Source of the DNA: Letharia columbiana
Taxonomy: Eukaryota; Ascomycota; Lecanoromycetes; Lecanorales; Parmeliaceae
Assembly: GCF_014066305.1 (NCBI RefSeq)
Contig: NW_023501053.1
Span: 266,501 to 330,500 of the forward strand
DNA length: 64,000 bases
Direction: 5' to 3'
Under the pieces are notes generated by a model. That model worked only from the letters and a program-made list of their open reading frames with translations, made no database searches and had not been told where the DNA came from. Numbering within the stretch: the first letter of the stretch is position 1; every line of letters begins with the position of its first letter. Made by a program: the position numbers and the translations under genes. Positions 34,021 through 48,740 of the stretch are shown piece by piece.

Positions 34021-37000
34021 CTCCCCTTTATATATATTCTCTTATAAGTGAAATTTAGTAAATACGAAGTTTAATACTAACGATATCAAAATCGAATAGA
34101 TAAGATAAAATAACTTATTAATTTTCGCTAGATTATTAAAGTAAGTTAGTATTAAGTAATTAAAGTAAAATTTAAATTAAGTAATTAAAGTAAGTTAACG
34201 ATAAATAGTAAAAGTAAAATTAATATTAAATAGTTAAGATAAGTTAGTATCAAATAACTAGCGTAAAGATATATTCTCTATATCTTTTATACTCCTATTC
34301 TCCCCTCATATAAACGAAATTAAAAAACGCGAGATTTAAAATTCGCGACGTTTAAAATAGAGTAGGTAAAGTAAAAAGTCGAAATCTAAAAATGACTATA
34401 TTAGATTAGGCCCTTATTAAAATTCGATCTAAATTCCACTTTTTATTAAAAAGCGATTTTTCGAAAATTTTATTTTTAGATTATCTAGTATATACTAAAA
34501 ATCGATTAATTCGAAATTAAAGAATATTTATAGAGATAGCTAAAATAATTAAAAGAAATTCTTTTAGCTGTATATCGCCGACTATAAGATCTCTATAAGG
34601 GTTATTCTAGATATCTAGTTCTTAATAATAGTAATTATAATAGCGGTAATTTAGAGGTATAATATTCGAGGTATTAATAATAAATAGATATAAGTCTCTT
34701 AAAAGAGTCTTAGAGGTTTAATAACGATAGTAGTTATAGTACTAAAGAAATAACTATTTTAATATAAAATAACGAGTTTATAAGCTAAGTCTAATATAAT
34801 AGCTCGATAAATAACTTAGATTAATTATTCGTAATATAAGAATTAATAAAATAACTTTTCTAAAGTAAGCGATAGTAGGCGATTCTTTTAGATCTAGATA
34901 TAAATATAATAGAATAGCTTTTTTATTAGATATTATTAAAATAAGGCTATATTAAGATAGTAGTAAGATTAGCGATTACTTGAGGAATAAGTAGATATAG
35001 CTTTTACCTCGAAGGCGTTTCGAAAAATAACGAATTTATCTAGATAAAAGATCTTAATAAATTTATTAATTATTTATTTATTAATAAGAATATATTATAT
35101 ATCTATAATATCGTTATTAATTTTTTTCTATACGAAATAGTAAGTAATATTAATATATTTAATATAAGTATAAAACTAAGTATTCTTTATAAGGGTAATT
35201 ACGCTTTAATTATTATTGAAAATAATAATAACTTTAAGATTTATATCGTCGAGGCGAAGAAGTTAATTAAATAGATTTTTTAGCTAAATCGCTTTTTTAA
35301 TAATTTATATCTAATTAATATACTCTATTTTATAAATAAATAATATTATAATAATTTAATATTTAGATAATTAATTAATTATATTATTTTTTATATTAAA
35401 GAGATAGCTAGATATAAATCTTCGAATTATATTATTAATTTAATTAGAATTAATATAATTAATAAGCTCTTAAAGAGAGTCTTTATATATAAGTTTATAA
35501 TATATTATATCTCTTAGATATTAAAAGATTTAAATAATTATATTTTAATACGCTAGAGTTAAATTAATTAAATAATAATTTATTAATAATATTATATAAA
35601 TAATATTAAAATAAATATTAAGTATAGTATATATAAAAGATTTTATTACGAATTAATAATTTTCTTATAATTTTCTTAAGATAATATAGCTCTCTTCGAT
35701 AAAAGTTAATTTATAATTAATTTTAAAAAATATCGATATCGAGATAAAATTTTAATAATTAAAATAATTTAAGAATTAAGTAATATAAGTCTCTTATTTT
35801 AGACGAAGAATATCGCTATAACGATCTCTTTTAATAGTTATATTTAAATAATAAATATATAATTTTAAATTCGATATATAAAACTTCGCGTTAAGTCTCT
35901 TTTTAATCTACTAAATCTCGATTTATTAAAATTAATAATTAAGATATTATCGATATAGAGCGCTATAATAATATCTTCTTTAAAATTTATAAATACGCTA
36001 TTATTTAATTCGATAAAGAGAAAATCTAACTTTTTTATATATTTTAAAAAATATTAATATTAGATTTAAGAGAATTATTTTAAATTATAAAATATCTTAT
36101 TTAGTTTATAAATCTTAATATTATCTTTATTAAAGCTATTAAATTAATATATATAAATCTCTTTTTTTATATTATTATATAGAAAGATAGTTTTAATATT
36201 TATTTATTCTAGATTTTAATTTAGAGTAATTATAAACGCGAAGATCGCTTTATAATTTATAGACTTTATTATTAACGCGAAAGTATTATAATAATTATAA
36301 TTCTTTTATTATTCGAATTTTTAAATAATCTAATATATCTTATAGCGAATAATTTCTCTATTAAGATCTTATTTTAAGATATAAATTTATTTATTTTTTA
36401 GAATATAAGCTTTAAAAGACGTCTAAATAAGATATTAAGTATTATTATTTATAAGAGATTTATATTTATTTTTTATAAAAAATTTTTAATTTATTTAAGA
36501 TAGCTAATTAGATATAATTTACTTATAAATAATAAATTTAAAAATATTTAATTTATTAGTATAGTTAGTAAGTAAAGCGAATATTATAAAAACTTTTAAA
36601 AGAGAATTAAGAAATAAATCTTATAGATTTAAAATTATAAGATTTAGATAATTATATAATATTCTTTAAATAGCGCTTAATTTATAATCTTTATAAATAA
36701 TTTATATAACTTTAATAATAGTAGATAATAAATTTAAATCTAAAAAAAAAAATTCTTATATAAATAATATAAATTAAATTATTAATATAGATATAAATAT
36801 AATATTTAATTAAGTAATTTATATTAAAGATATTTAAGTTAAAGACTTTCGCGTAATTAATTAAATTTACTATATTAAAAACTTTTATATAGATCTTTAT
36901 AAAGATATTAACTTATTAGTTAATTAAAGAAAATTTAATCTTAATCTTATAAATACTAAAGGTCTTAAAGTTATTAAAAATTTAGTAATTATTTTAATTA

Positions 37001-40000
37001 TAAATATAACGTCTTTAAATTTAACGTCTTTCGAAATATTAATAATACGTTATTTATTTAATATCTTCTCTATAACGAATATTAATACTATTAAATATTA
37101 TTATTTATTTAAAAATTTATAAATCTTAATTTCTTCTTTTAAGTTTATAATTAAAGGTTATTTTTTTATAAAGTATACGCTATTAGCGCGAATAATTATT
37201 TTCTTAATAAAATTATATAATCGAAAGATATACTCTTCTTTATATTCTAATAATATATACTTTTTATTTTAATTTATAAGTTTTTTTTAGATTTATTTTA
37301 TTATATAAGTAATAAAATTAATAATACGTAAATAAGAAAGAATAGACTTTTATTAATAGAAGGTTTTAAAAGAGATTATAATAATTTTAATATTAAATAA
37401 TTATATTGTTAAATAGTTAATAATAATAATAATTTTAAATTAAAAGAATTTATTAAGATTAAAGTTTAATAGAATAAAATATATCTTATATAATAGAATT
37501 TATCTAAAATACTTAATTATATTATTTATTTAAGAGTTATTAGAAATAATAAGTTTTTATTTAATATTCGATAGAGCGAGATAATTAAGAAAGACTTTAG
37601 ATATATACTCGCTTTTATTATTAAGATAAATATAAAAGATTTTATAATTATATAATTTAAGATAAATCTTAAATTATAAAAATATAGCGAAGATTTTACT
37701 CTTATAGCGAATATAGTAGACTTTAAAATAGAAGATAAAATTATTTTTAAATATTATAAAATATTTATAATTATTAAAACTAGTAGAAGATAAAGACTCT
37801 ATAAAATTATTATAAATAAATTTATTTAATTATATATTAAGTATAATAAAACTAATATAAAAAATAATCTTCTAACGCTCTATAATATAGTATTTATAAA
37901 TATATTTATCTACGATATTCTTAATAAAATCTATATCTATTACTATTATAAGAAGTTTATTTAAATTTTATTAATTTAAATAATTTATATAAATATATTA
38001 GAGTTAATAAATTAAGTTTAAAGAAATATTATATATTATTAAAATATTATTTAAATTATTCTAAAGATTAAAAAAGAATAAGTTTTAATTATAAATATTT
38101 ATAAGCTTTAAATTATCTTTAATTAGAGTATAATTAATCTTATAAAAAATAATTATAATATTAAAGTTTAAGAGTTTATTAATAAAAAGAAGATTAATAT
38201 TTATATTAAATATATATAAGATATTAAATAAAATAATATTTATATATTTATTTTAAATAAAATAATTTAAACTAATAATATTATAATTAAAAGATTAAAT
38301 TTAATTATTTTTAATATCGCGAATAAAGCGAAAGTAAATCTTTTTATAAATAATAAATATTAAATAATTAATAAAGAAATAGCGAGAGTAGTTAGAGTCT
38401 ATTATTATATAAGAGTATAAATTAATAAAGTTAATAATTATTAAATTATACTTTAAATTAAAATCGATAATTATTAAATTAATAACTTTTTTATTATTAA
38501 TTATATTAAGAATATTAAAATTATTAAAATTAAGATTTATATAATATATAATTAAATTTAATTCTTTTAGAAAGATATAATTAATATTAAGATACTTATT
38601 CTTCTCTAAAATAAAGATATTAAAAAATATCTTTTTAATACGCTTACGCTTAATATTAAGACTCTTCTTTATATTATTAAAATTAATTATAATAATTTAA
38701 ATCTTCTTCTCTTTTTTTTTTATTTAATATAAATTTTTTAAATTTTAAATAAGAGAACTTAATTTAATATTTAATAAAAGAATATTTAAATTTATAATTA
38801 TATTTAATAATTTTATATAGAGAATAAATTTTATAATTAATTTCTAAATTATCGATTTTATAATATCTAGCGAATTATTTATTTTTATTTTTATCGCTAT
38901 TATTATAAATAGCGTATATAATAATATTATTATCTTTAAATAATAGTAGATAAATTTCTTTATTTATCGCGATATAAATAATCTTATTAAATTTAATAAT
39001 TTTATTATTATATAGCTTATAGATCTAGATATAAATAATTATAAAGATATTAAAAGAGTTTTTAAGTTTTATAAAAAAGAGTTAAATTAGAAAAGGTTTT
39101 AATAGAGTAAGCGATTTATATAAATTAGCGATTTTAATAATAATTTTATAAAAATTCTTTTTATATTAATAAATATCTTTTTTAAAAATAAGAATAATAT
39201 TAAATAATTAGCGAATTAGCTTTATATAGAGTTTAAAGCTTTTAGATTTATAATATTTAACGATAATATTTAATATTATTTAAAAATTTTTATTATTATA
39301 ATTAATCTCGATAAGTTAATAATTATTATATTTAAAATATTAAAAAATAGTTATATAAATTTTAAACTTTATAATTTTAATAAAAAATAAAAGATTATTA
39401 AGTATTAATTAGCTCTTAATATCTTATTTTTATTTAATATATTTTATATTAAATTTTAGAATAATAATAAAGATTAAAGAGAAATTATTCTCGTTAAATT
39501 AAGATTAATTAAAAATATTAATTATAAAGCGCTATAATTAATTATTTAAATTTATTATTATTAAAAGATAATCTAAATAAAGATATATAGAATATTAATA
39601 AAGAGGGTAATAGCGATAATAATAATAATAATTTAATTATTATTTTAAATAAGATAGCGAAGTTAGAGAAAGATTTTAAAAGTAATTTTAAAGTAGATAA
39701 AATAAGTATTTTAATATAAAGATTAAATAGCTTAATATCGCTTAAAGAATTAAAAATATCTTCGCTAGCTTTAAATTTAAAATTAATAAAATTATTATTT
39801 AATAAAATAATAAAAGTAAAATAGATATTTTAATTATTATTAAAGTTTTTAAAAATCTTATTAATATTAGTTAATTATCGTTTTTAATATTTAAATTTTT
39901 ATATAAAAAATAAAAAGTATTTATATATAGAACTACGATAAATATAAATAATATAATTAAAATAAAAGATATTTAATAATAAAAATAATTTATAAATAAA

Positions 40001-40870
40001 GACTAATTTTTAATAAAATTATATAAAATATAATTATTATAAATATATAAACCTTCTTCTTAAAGCGGAATTAATATTCTTTTTATATTACTTATTTAAA
40101 AATTTAGATTTAAAATATTTATATCGCTAATTATTATTATAAAACTTCGAAAATTATTCTAATTTTATAATTATAATAATAGAATATAAATAATTATAAA
40201 GAAAGAATTTAATAATAAAACTTTAACTCTTTTTTTAAGAGGCTTTTAAAGATTTAAAAGCTAATATTAATAAGATATTCTTATTATTTTAATTTTAATA
40301 AATTTATAAATATATTAAGAGATAATAATATTAATTCTAAAATATTTTAAATTATAATTAAATTATTAATATTAATATTTAATTACTTTTAATTAATAGT
40401 TATTAATTTAATAATTAATATATAATTTTAAAATTAATATTAATATAAAATAACTTTATTTTTAATAAAATTAAATATTTTAATTTAGTAAAAATTAATA
40501 AAATTTAAAGAGATTTTAATAATATAACTTAATTATATAGCGATATAATTATATATTTAATATATTTAATAAATTTAATATTTTAATTAAAAATAATATA
40601 TTTTAACTCATTTAAGATAAAAATAATAATAACTTTTAACTCCTTATATTATTAATAAATTATACTTATTTAAATTTATAATTATTTTAAGAGAGAAAAA
40701 TATCTCTTATTAAGAAGATTAAAAGAATATCTTTATAGCTATTATTATCTTTATATAATAAACTTTAGATATTATAAGATAAATATTAAAAGTCTAAGAG
40801 TAGCTATAGCTATAGAGGCGAATAATAATAATAATATAATAGTTATTAAGTAGAGCCCGGGCTTATAATC

Positions 40871-41013
40871 TATAGAAATATAAGATAAGATACTTAGTTA
40901 TTAACTATAAAGTTATTATAAAAAAAGAGCGATTAGATATGAATACGCTAAGGCGTATTATATAACTATATCACATAACCGCTAAGACGCGTCACGTAAT
41001 CTGAATTTCAATA
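40871..41013 (-). repeat. 5' LTR of copia element 1
   Basis: A 143-bp LTR, more RIP-mutated than its partner. On the minus strand it starts TATTGAAATTCAGATTACG and ends ATTTCTATA directly before the primer-binding site. Confidence 0.9.
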
Positions 41014-41018
41014 CTACT

Positions 41019-41591
41019 ATAGTTTATTTTAATTTTTTTAATTACTTTAATCTTAATTAACTTTTTAATTCTTTATATAGTAGCCTTAAATTACTTAATA
41101 TTCTTATTTCTAAATATATTATATATCCGAGACTCTTTAGTATTTACTTACTCTAAAGCTCTTAAAGTTCTTTTAATTTTTATTTTCTTACGTGTAATAA
41201 TCTAAGATCGAGCCTAATAAGAATAATAATATCTCCTTTTAAACTATTATATTAATTTTACTTTTCGGTTACTCAGCTATTATAGCTCGTTAAATAATAT
41301 CTAATTCTCGCTTAATAAGTAGATCTAAAAAATTAAAACTTTTATAAACACCGAATAATAATAAAATATTCTCGATCTATCGAGCCGTTATATATATTAA
41401 TAAAGAATTTATTTTTTAAGATTATAGGCGTATAAAAGTGTTATCTTTAGAGAAGTCTTATTATAGCGATATAGAAGCTAATCGTAAGATATATTAAATT
41501 AAATAACTAATCGGTAATTTTAGACTTTGTTTTAGAGGTAATAAAGACTAAGGCCTATTAAATACATTCTTAAATAACGATATATAAGTTA
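41019..41591. other. centre of element F between the two copia elements
   Basis: This 573-bp segment lies between the two target duplications. It is RIP-mutated but retains a few CA and TG (ACACCGAATAAT, GTGTTATC). No open frame. Inferred to be the interior of the inverted-repeat element. Confidence 0.5.
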
Positions 41592-41596
41592 GATAT

Positions 41597-41745
41597 TATT
41601 AAAATTCGAATTATATAACTCTTAGCGTTTTAATAATTATATAATATAATTATATAATATATCTTAGCGTATTTATATTTAGTCGCTCTTTTCTTTATAG
41701 TAACTCTATAGTTAATAACTAAGTATCTTATCTTATATTTTTATA
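41597..41745 (+). repeat. 5' LTR of copia element 2
   Basis: A 149-bp LTR, strongly RIP-mutated: starts TATTAAAATTCGAATTATA, ends TATTTTTATA. Confidence 0.88.
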
Positions 41746-44700
41746 GATTATAAATTTAAACTCTACTTAATAATTATTATATTATAATTACTATTTATCT
41801 CTATAATTATAATTATCTTTAAACTTTTAATATCTATTTTATAATATTTAAAGTTTATTATATAAAGATAGTAATAGCTATAAAGATATTCTTTTAATCT
41901 TCTTAATAAAGATATTTCTTTTTTTTAAAATAATTATAGATTTAAATAAGTATAATTTATTAATAATATAAAGAATTAAAAGTTATTATTATTTTTACTT
42001 TAAGCGAGTTAAGATATATTATCTTTAATTAAAATATTAAACTCGCTAAATATATTAAATATATAATTATATTATTATATAATTAAGTTATATTATTAAA
42101 GCTCTTTAAATCTTATTAATTTTTACTAAATTAAAATATTTAATTTTATTAAAAATAAAATTATTTTATATTAATATTAATTTTAAAATTATATATTAAT
42201 TATTAAATTAATAATTATTAATTAAAAGTAATTAAATATTAATATTAATAATTTAATTATAATTTAAAATATTTTAAAGCTAATATTATTATCTTTTAAT
42301 ATATTTATAAATTTATTAAAATTAAAATAATAAGAATATCTTATTAATATTAACTTCTAGATCTTTAAAAGTCTTTTAAAAAAAAGAATTAAGATTATAT
42401 TATTAAATTTTTTTTTATAATTATTTATATCTTATTATTATAATTATAATATTAGAATAATCTTCGAAGTTTTATAATAATAATTAGCGATATAAATATT
42501 TTAAATTTAAATCTTTAAATAAATAATATAAAAAGAATATTAATTCTTTTTTAAAAGAAGATTTATATATTTATAATAATTATATTTTATATAATTCTAT
42601 TAAAAATTAATCTTTATTTATAAATTATTTTTATTATTAAATACTTTTTATTTTAAGTATATTACTTATATCTATTATAACTTTATATATAAATATATTT
42701 TATTTTTTATATAAAAATTTAAAATTTAAAAACGATAATTAATTAATATTAATAAGATTTTTAAAAATTCTAATAATAATTAGAAATTTTATTTTATTTT
42801 TATTATTTTATTAAATAATAATTTTATTAATCTTAAATTTAAAATTAATAAAGATATTTTTAATTTTTTAAGCGATATTAAGCTATTTAATCTTTATATT
42901 AAAGGGTCTATTTTATTTATTTTAAAATTATTCTTAAAATCTTTCTTTAAATTCGCTATTTTATTTAAAATAATAATTAAATTATTATTATTATTATCGC
43001 TATTACCCTCTTTATTAATATTTTATATATTTTTATTTAAATTATTTTTTAATAATAATAAATTTAAATAATTAATTATAGCGCTTTATAATTAATATTT
43101 TTAATTAATTTTAATTTAATAAAAATAGTCTTCTTTTAATCTTTATTGCTATTTTAAAATTTAATATAAAATATATTAAATAAAAATAAGATATTAAAAA
43201 CTAATTAATATTTAATAATCTTTTATTTTTTATTAAAATTATAAAGTTTAAAATTTATATAATTATTTTTTAATATTTTAAATATAATAATTATTAACTT
43301 ATTAAGATTAATTATAATAATAAATTTTTTTAAATAATATTAAATAATTTAAATCTAAAAAATTTAAATTTTATATAAAGCTAATTCGCTAATTACTTAA
43401 TATTATTCTTATTTTTAAAAAAGATATTTATTAATATAAAAAGAATTTTTATAAAATTATTATTAAAATCGCTAATTTATATAAATTATTTATTTTATTA
43501 AAATCTTTTCTAATTTAACTCTTTTTTATAAAATTTAAAAACTCTTTTAATATCTTTATAATTATTTATATTTAAATTTATAAGCTATATAATAATAAAA
43601 TTATTAAATTTAATAAAATTATCTATATCGCGATAAATAAAGAAATTTATTTATTATTATTTAAAGATAATAATATTATTATATATATTATTTATAATAA
43701 TAATAATAAAAATAAAAATAAATAGTTTATTAGATATTATAAAATCGATAATTTAGAAGTTAATCGCGAAATTTATTTTTTATATAAAATTATTAAATAT
43801 AAATTTAAATATTCTTCTATTAAATATTAAATTAAGTTCTCTTATTTAAAATTTAAAAAGTTTATATTAAATAAGAAAAAGAAGAAGAAAATTTAAATTA
43901 TTATAATTAATTTTAATAATATAAAGAAAAGTCTTAATATTAAGCGTAAGCGTATTAAAGAAATATTTTTTAATATCTTTATTTTAGAGAAGAATAAGTA
44001 TCTTAATATTAATTATATCTTTCTAAAAGAATTAAATTTAATTATATATTATATAAATCTTAATTTTAATAATTTTAATATTCTTAATATAATTAATAAT
44101 AAAAAAGTTATTAATTTAATAATTATTAATTTTAATTTAAAATATAATTTAATAACTATTAATTTTATTAATTTATATTCTTATATAATAATAAACTCTA
44201 ATTACTCTTATTATTTCTTTATTAATTATTTAATATTTATTATTTATAAAAAGATCTATTTTTATTCTATCTATAATATTAAAAATAATTAAATTTAACT
44301 TTTTAATTATAATATTATTAATTTAAATTATTTTATTTAAAATAAATATATAAATATTATTTTATTTAATATCTTATATATATTTAATATAAATATTAAT
44401 CTTCTTTTTATTAATAAACTCTTAAATTCTAATATTATAATTATTTTTTATAAAATTAATTATACTTTAATTAAAGATAATTTAAAGCTTATAAATATTT
44501 ATAATTAAGATTTATTTTTTCTTAACCTCTAAAATATTTTAAATAATATTTTAATAATATATAATATTTCTTTAAACTTAATTTATTAACTCTAATATAT
44601 TTATATAAATTATTTAAATTAATAAAATTTAAATAAACTCTTTATAATAATAAATATAGATTTTATTAAGAATATCGCGAATAAATATATTTATAAATAT

Positions 44701-47700
44701 TATATTATAAAACGTTAGAAGATTATCTTCTATATTAATTTTATTATACTTAATATATAATTAAATAAATTTATTTATAACGATTTTATAGAGTTTTTAT
44801 TTTCTATTAATTTTAATAGCTATAAATACTTTATAATATTTAAAAATAATTTTATCTTTTATTTTAAAGTTTATTATATTTATTATAAAAGTAAAATCTT
44901 TACTATATTTTTATAATTTAAGATTTATCTTAAATTATATAATTATAAAATCTCTTATATTTATTTTAATAATAGAGGTAAATATATATTTAAAGTCTTT
45001 TTTAACTATCTCGCTTTATTAAATATTAAATAAAAATTTATTATCTTTAATAATTTTTAGATAAATAATATAATTAAGTATTTTAAGTAAACTTTATTAT
45101 ATAAGATATATCTTATTCTATTAAGCTTTAATCTTAATAAATTCTTTTAATTTAAAATTATTATTATTATTAATTATTTAATAATATAATTATCTAATAT
45201 TAAAATTATTATAATTTCTTTTAAAATCTTTTATTAATAAAAGTTTATTCTTTTTTATTTATATATAATTAATTTTATTATTTATATAATAAAATAAATT
45301 TAAAAGAAATTTATAAATTAAAATAAAAAATATATATTATTAAGATATAAAAAGAAGTATATCTTTTAATTATATAATCTTATTAAAAAGATAATTATTT
45401 ACGTTAATAGCGTATACTTTATAAAAAAATAATCTCTAATTATAAACTCGAAAGAAGAAATTAAGATTTATAAGTTTTTAAATAAATAATAATATTTAAT
45501 AATATTAATATTCGCTATAAAAAAAATATTAAATAAATAATATATTATTAATATTTTAAAAGATATTAAATTTAAAAAAGTATTAGAAGATATTATATTT
45601 ATAATTAAAATAGCTATTAAATTTTTAATAATTTTAAAATCTTTAATATTTATAAAATTAAGATTAAATTTTCTCTAATTAATTAATAAGAAAATATTTT
45701 CGCGAAGATCTATATAAGAGTTTTTAATATAATAAATCTAATTAATTATATAAAAGTTTTTAGCTTAAATATTTTTAATATAAATTATTTAATCTATTTA
45801 ATTAAATACTATATTTATATTTATATTAATAATTTAATCTATATTATTTATATAAAATTTTTTTAAATTTAATTTATTAATTTAGATTTATTATTTATTA
45901 TTATTAAAGTTATATAAGTTATTCGCGAAGATTATAAATTAAATACTATTTAAAAAATATTATATAATTATTTAAATCTTATAATTTTAAATCTATAAAA
46001 TTTATTCTTTAATTCTCTTTTAAAAATCTTTATAATATTTATTTTATTTATAAATTATATTAATAAATTAAATATTTTTAAATTTATTATTTATAAATAA
46101 ATTATATCTAATTAACTATTTTAAATAAATTAAAAACTTTTTATAAAGAATAAATATAAATCTTTTATAAATAATAATACTTAATATCTTATTTAGATAT
46201 CTTTTAAAGTTTATATTCTAAAAGATAAATAAATTTATATCTTAAAATAAGATCTTAATAAAGAAATTACTCGCTATAAGATATATTAAATTATTTAAAA
46301 ATTTAAATAATAGAAGAGTTATAATTATTATAATACTTTTATATTAATAATAAAGTTTATAAATTATAAAATAATCTTTATATTTATAATTATTTTAAAT
46401 TAAAATCTAAAATAAATAAATATTAAAATTATCTTTTTATATAATAATATAAAAAAAGAGATTTATATATATTAATTCGATAATTTTAATAAAGATAATA
46501 TTAAGATTTATAAACTAAATAAAATATTTTATAATTTAAAATAATTCTCTTAAATTTAATATTAATATTTTTCGAAATATATAAAAAAGCTAAGTCTTCT
46601 CTTTATCGAATTAAATAATAGCGTATTTATAGATCTTAAAGAGAATATTATTATAGCGCTTTATATTAATAATATCTTAATTATTAATTTTGATAAAATT
46701 AGAATTTAGCGAATTAAGAAAAGACTTAATACGAAGTTTTATATATTAAATTTAGAATTATATATCTACTACTTAGATATAATTATTAAAAAAAATTATT
46801 ATAGCGATATTCTTCGCTTAAAATAAAAGATTTATATTATTTAATTTTTAAATTATTTTAATTATTAAAATCTTATCTTAATATTAATATTTCTTAAAAT
46901 TAATTATAAATTAGTTTTTATCAAAGAGAGCTATATCGTCTTAAGAAAATTATAAAAAAACTATTAATCCGCGATAAGATTTCTTATATATATTATATTT
47001 AATATTTATTTTAATATTATTTATATAATATTATTAATAAATTATTATTTAATTAACTCGACTTTAGCGTATTAAAATATAATTATTTAAATTTTTCGAT
47101 ATTTAAGAGATATAATATATTATAAACTTATATATAAAGACTTTTTTTAAGAGCTTATTAATTATATTAATTCTAATTAAGTTAATAATATAATTTAAAA
47201 ATTTATATCTAATTATCTCTTTAATATAAAAAGTAATATAATTAATTAATTATCTAAGTATTAAATTATTATAATATTATTTATTTATAAAATAGAGTAT
47301 ATTAATTAAATATAGATTATTAAGAAAGTAATCTAATTAAAAAATCTATTTAATTAATTTCTTTATCTTAATAATATAAATTTTAAAGCTATTATTATTT
47401 TCGATAATAATTAAAATATAATTACTCTTATAAAAAATATTTAATTTTATACTTATATTAAATATATTAATATTATCTATTATTTTATATAAGAAAAGAT
47501 TAATAATAATATTATAAATATATAATATATTTTTACTAATAAATAAATAGCTAATAAACTTATTAAGATTCTTTATTTAAATAAATTTATTATTTTTTAA
47601 AACGCCTTTAAAATAAAAGTTATATTTACTTATCTCTTAAATAATTATTAATTTTATTACTATTTTAATATAATCTTATTTTAATAATATCTAATAAAGA

Positions 47701-48473
47701 AATTATTCTATTATATCTATATCTAAATTTAAAAAAATTATCTACTATTATCTACTTTAGAAAAATTATTTTATTAATTTTTATATTATAAATAATCGAT
47801 TTAAGTTATTCGCCGAGTCGCTATATTAGACTTAATACTCTATAAACTCGCTATTTTATATTAAAATAGCTATTTCTTTAACGCTATTATCGCTATCGTT
47901 ATTAAAACTTTTAAAGCTCTTTTAAAAAATCTATATCTATTTATTATTAATATTTTAGATATTATATCTTTAAATTACCGCCGCTAGTTATTATTATTAA
48001 AAATTAATTATTTAAAATAACTCTTATAGAGATTTTATAGTCGGCGATATATAGTTAAAAGAATTTCTTTTAATTATTTTATTTAATTACTCTTATAAAT
48101 ATTCTTTAATTTTAAATTAGTTAATTTTTAATATATATTAAATAATCTAAAAATAAAATTTTTAAAAAATCGCTTTTTAATAAAAAGTGAAATTTAAATT
48201 AAATTTTAATAGGGGTCTGGTCTAATATAGTCGTTTTTAGATTTCGACTTTTTACTTTATCTACTCTATTTTAGATATCGCGAATTTTAAATCTTATATT
48301 TTTTAATTTCGTTTATAGAGGGGAGTAGGGGTAAGAGAGGGGTTTAAGAGAGAGTATATTTTTACGCTAGTTACCCGGCACTAACTTATCTTAATTATTC
48401 GATTTTAAACTCGTTAGTATTAAACTTTATATTTATTAGATTTCGCTTATAAGAGGATATATGCGAAGAGGAG

Positions 48474-48622
48474 TATTGAAATTCGAATTATATAACTCTT
48501 AGCGTCTTAGTAGTTACGTGATATAGTTATATAATACGCCTTAGCGTATCTATATCTAGTCGTTCTTTCCTCTATAGTAACTCCATAGTCAATAACTAAG
48601 TGTCTTATCTCATATTTCCACA
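48474..48622 (+). repeat. 3' LTR of copia element 2
   Basis: A 149-bp LTR, lightly mutated: starts TATTGAAATTCGAATTATA, ends CATATTTCCACA. Comparison with the 5' LTR shows almost only C-to-T and G-to-A changes. Confidence 0.9.
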
Positions 48623-48740
48623 GATATTATTATAGTTATAGTAGATAGATGGGGGATAAATAAGTTAAAAAATTAAGAAAATTGATATTGGGGTAGCCTT
48701 AGCGTTAGAATAGCCCATACTAAGTATAGCGTATTCCCAT

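Larger units (their letters stand above)
33877..41013 (-). mobile_element. Ty1/copia element 1, full length, RIP-inactivated
   Basis: LTRs of 144 bp (33877-34020, 3') and 143 bp (40871-41013, 5') flank about 6.85 kb. CTACT lies on both sides (33872-33876 and 41014-41018). Read on minus, the 5' LTR is followed by GATTATAAGCCCGGGCTC (40853-40870), which matches an initiator tRNA-Met anticodon-arm fragment, the half-tRNA primer known from copia. AAAGGGGAG precedes the 3' LTR as polypurine tract. The reverse transcriptase signature reads ALYIDNI at 35943-35963, a RIP-altered ALYVDDI. The 3' LTR is much less mutated than the 5' LTR. Every frame is broken by stops. Confidence 0.9.
41597..48622 (+). 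mobile_element. Ty1/copia element 2, full length, RIP-inactivated
   Basis: LTRs of 149 bp each (41597-41745 and 48474-48622) bound 7026 bp. GATAT stands on both sides (41592-41596 and 48623-48627). After the 5' LTR comes GATTATAAATTTAAACTCTA, the RIP form of the half-tRNA primer site. AAGAGGAG precedes the 3' LTR. Reverse transcriptase is visible: YKLNKIFYNLK near 46518, then ALYINNI at 46656-46676 (from ALYVDDI), followed by an RNase H end KYINIIYYFI near 47460. Reverse transcriptase upstream of the terminal RNase H with no integrase after it fits the copia order. Stops break all frames. The right fifth, near the 3' LTR, is the least mutated. Confidence 0.9.
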
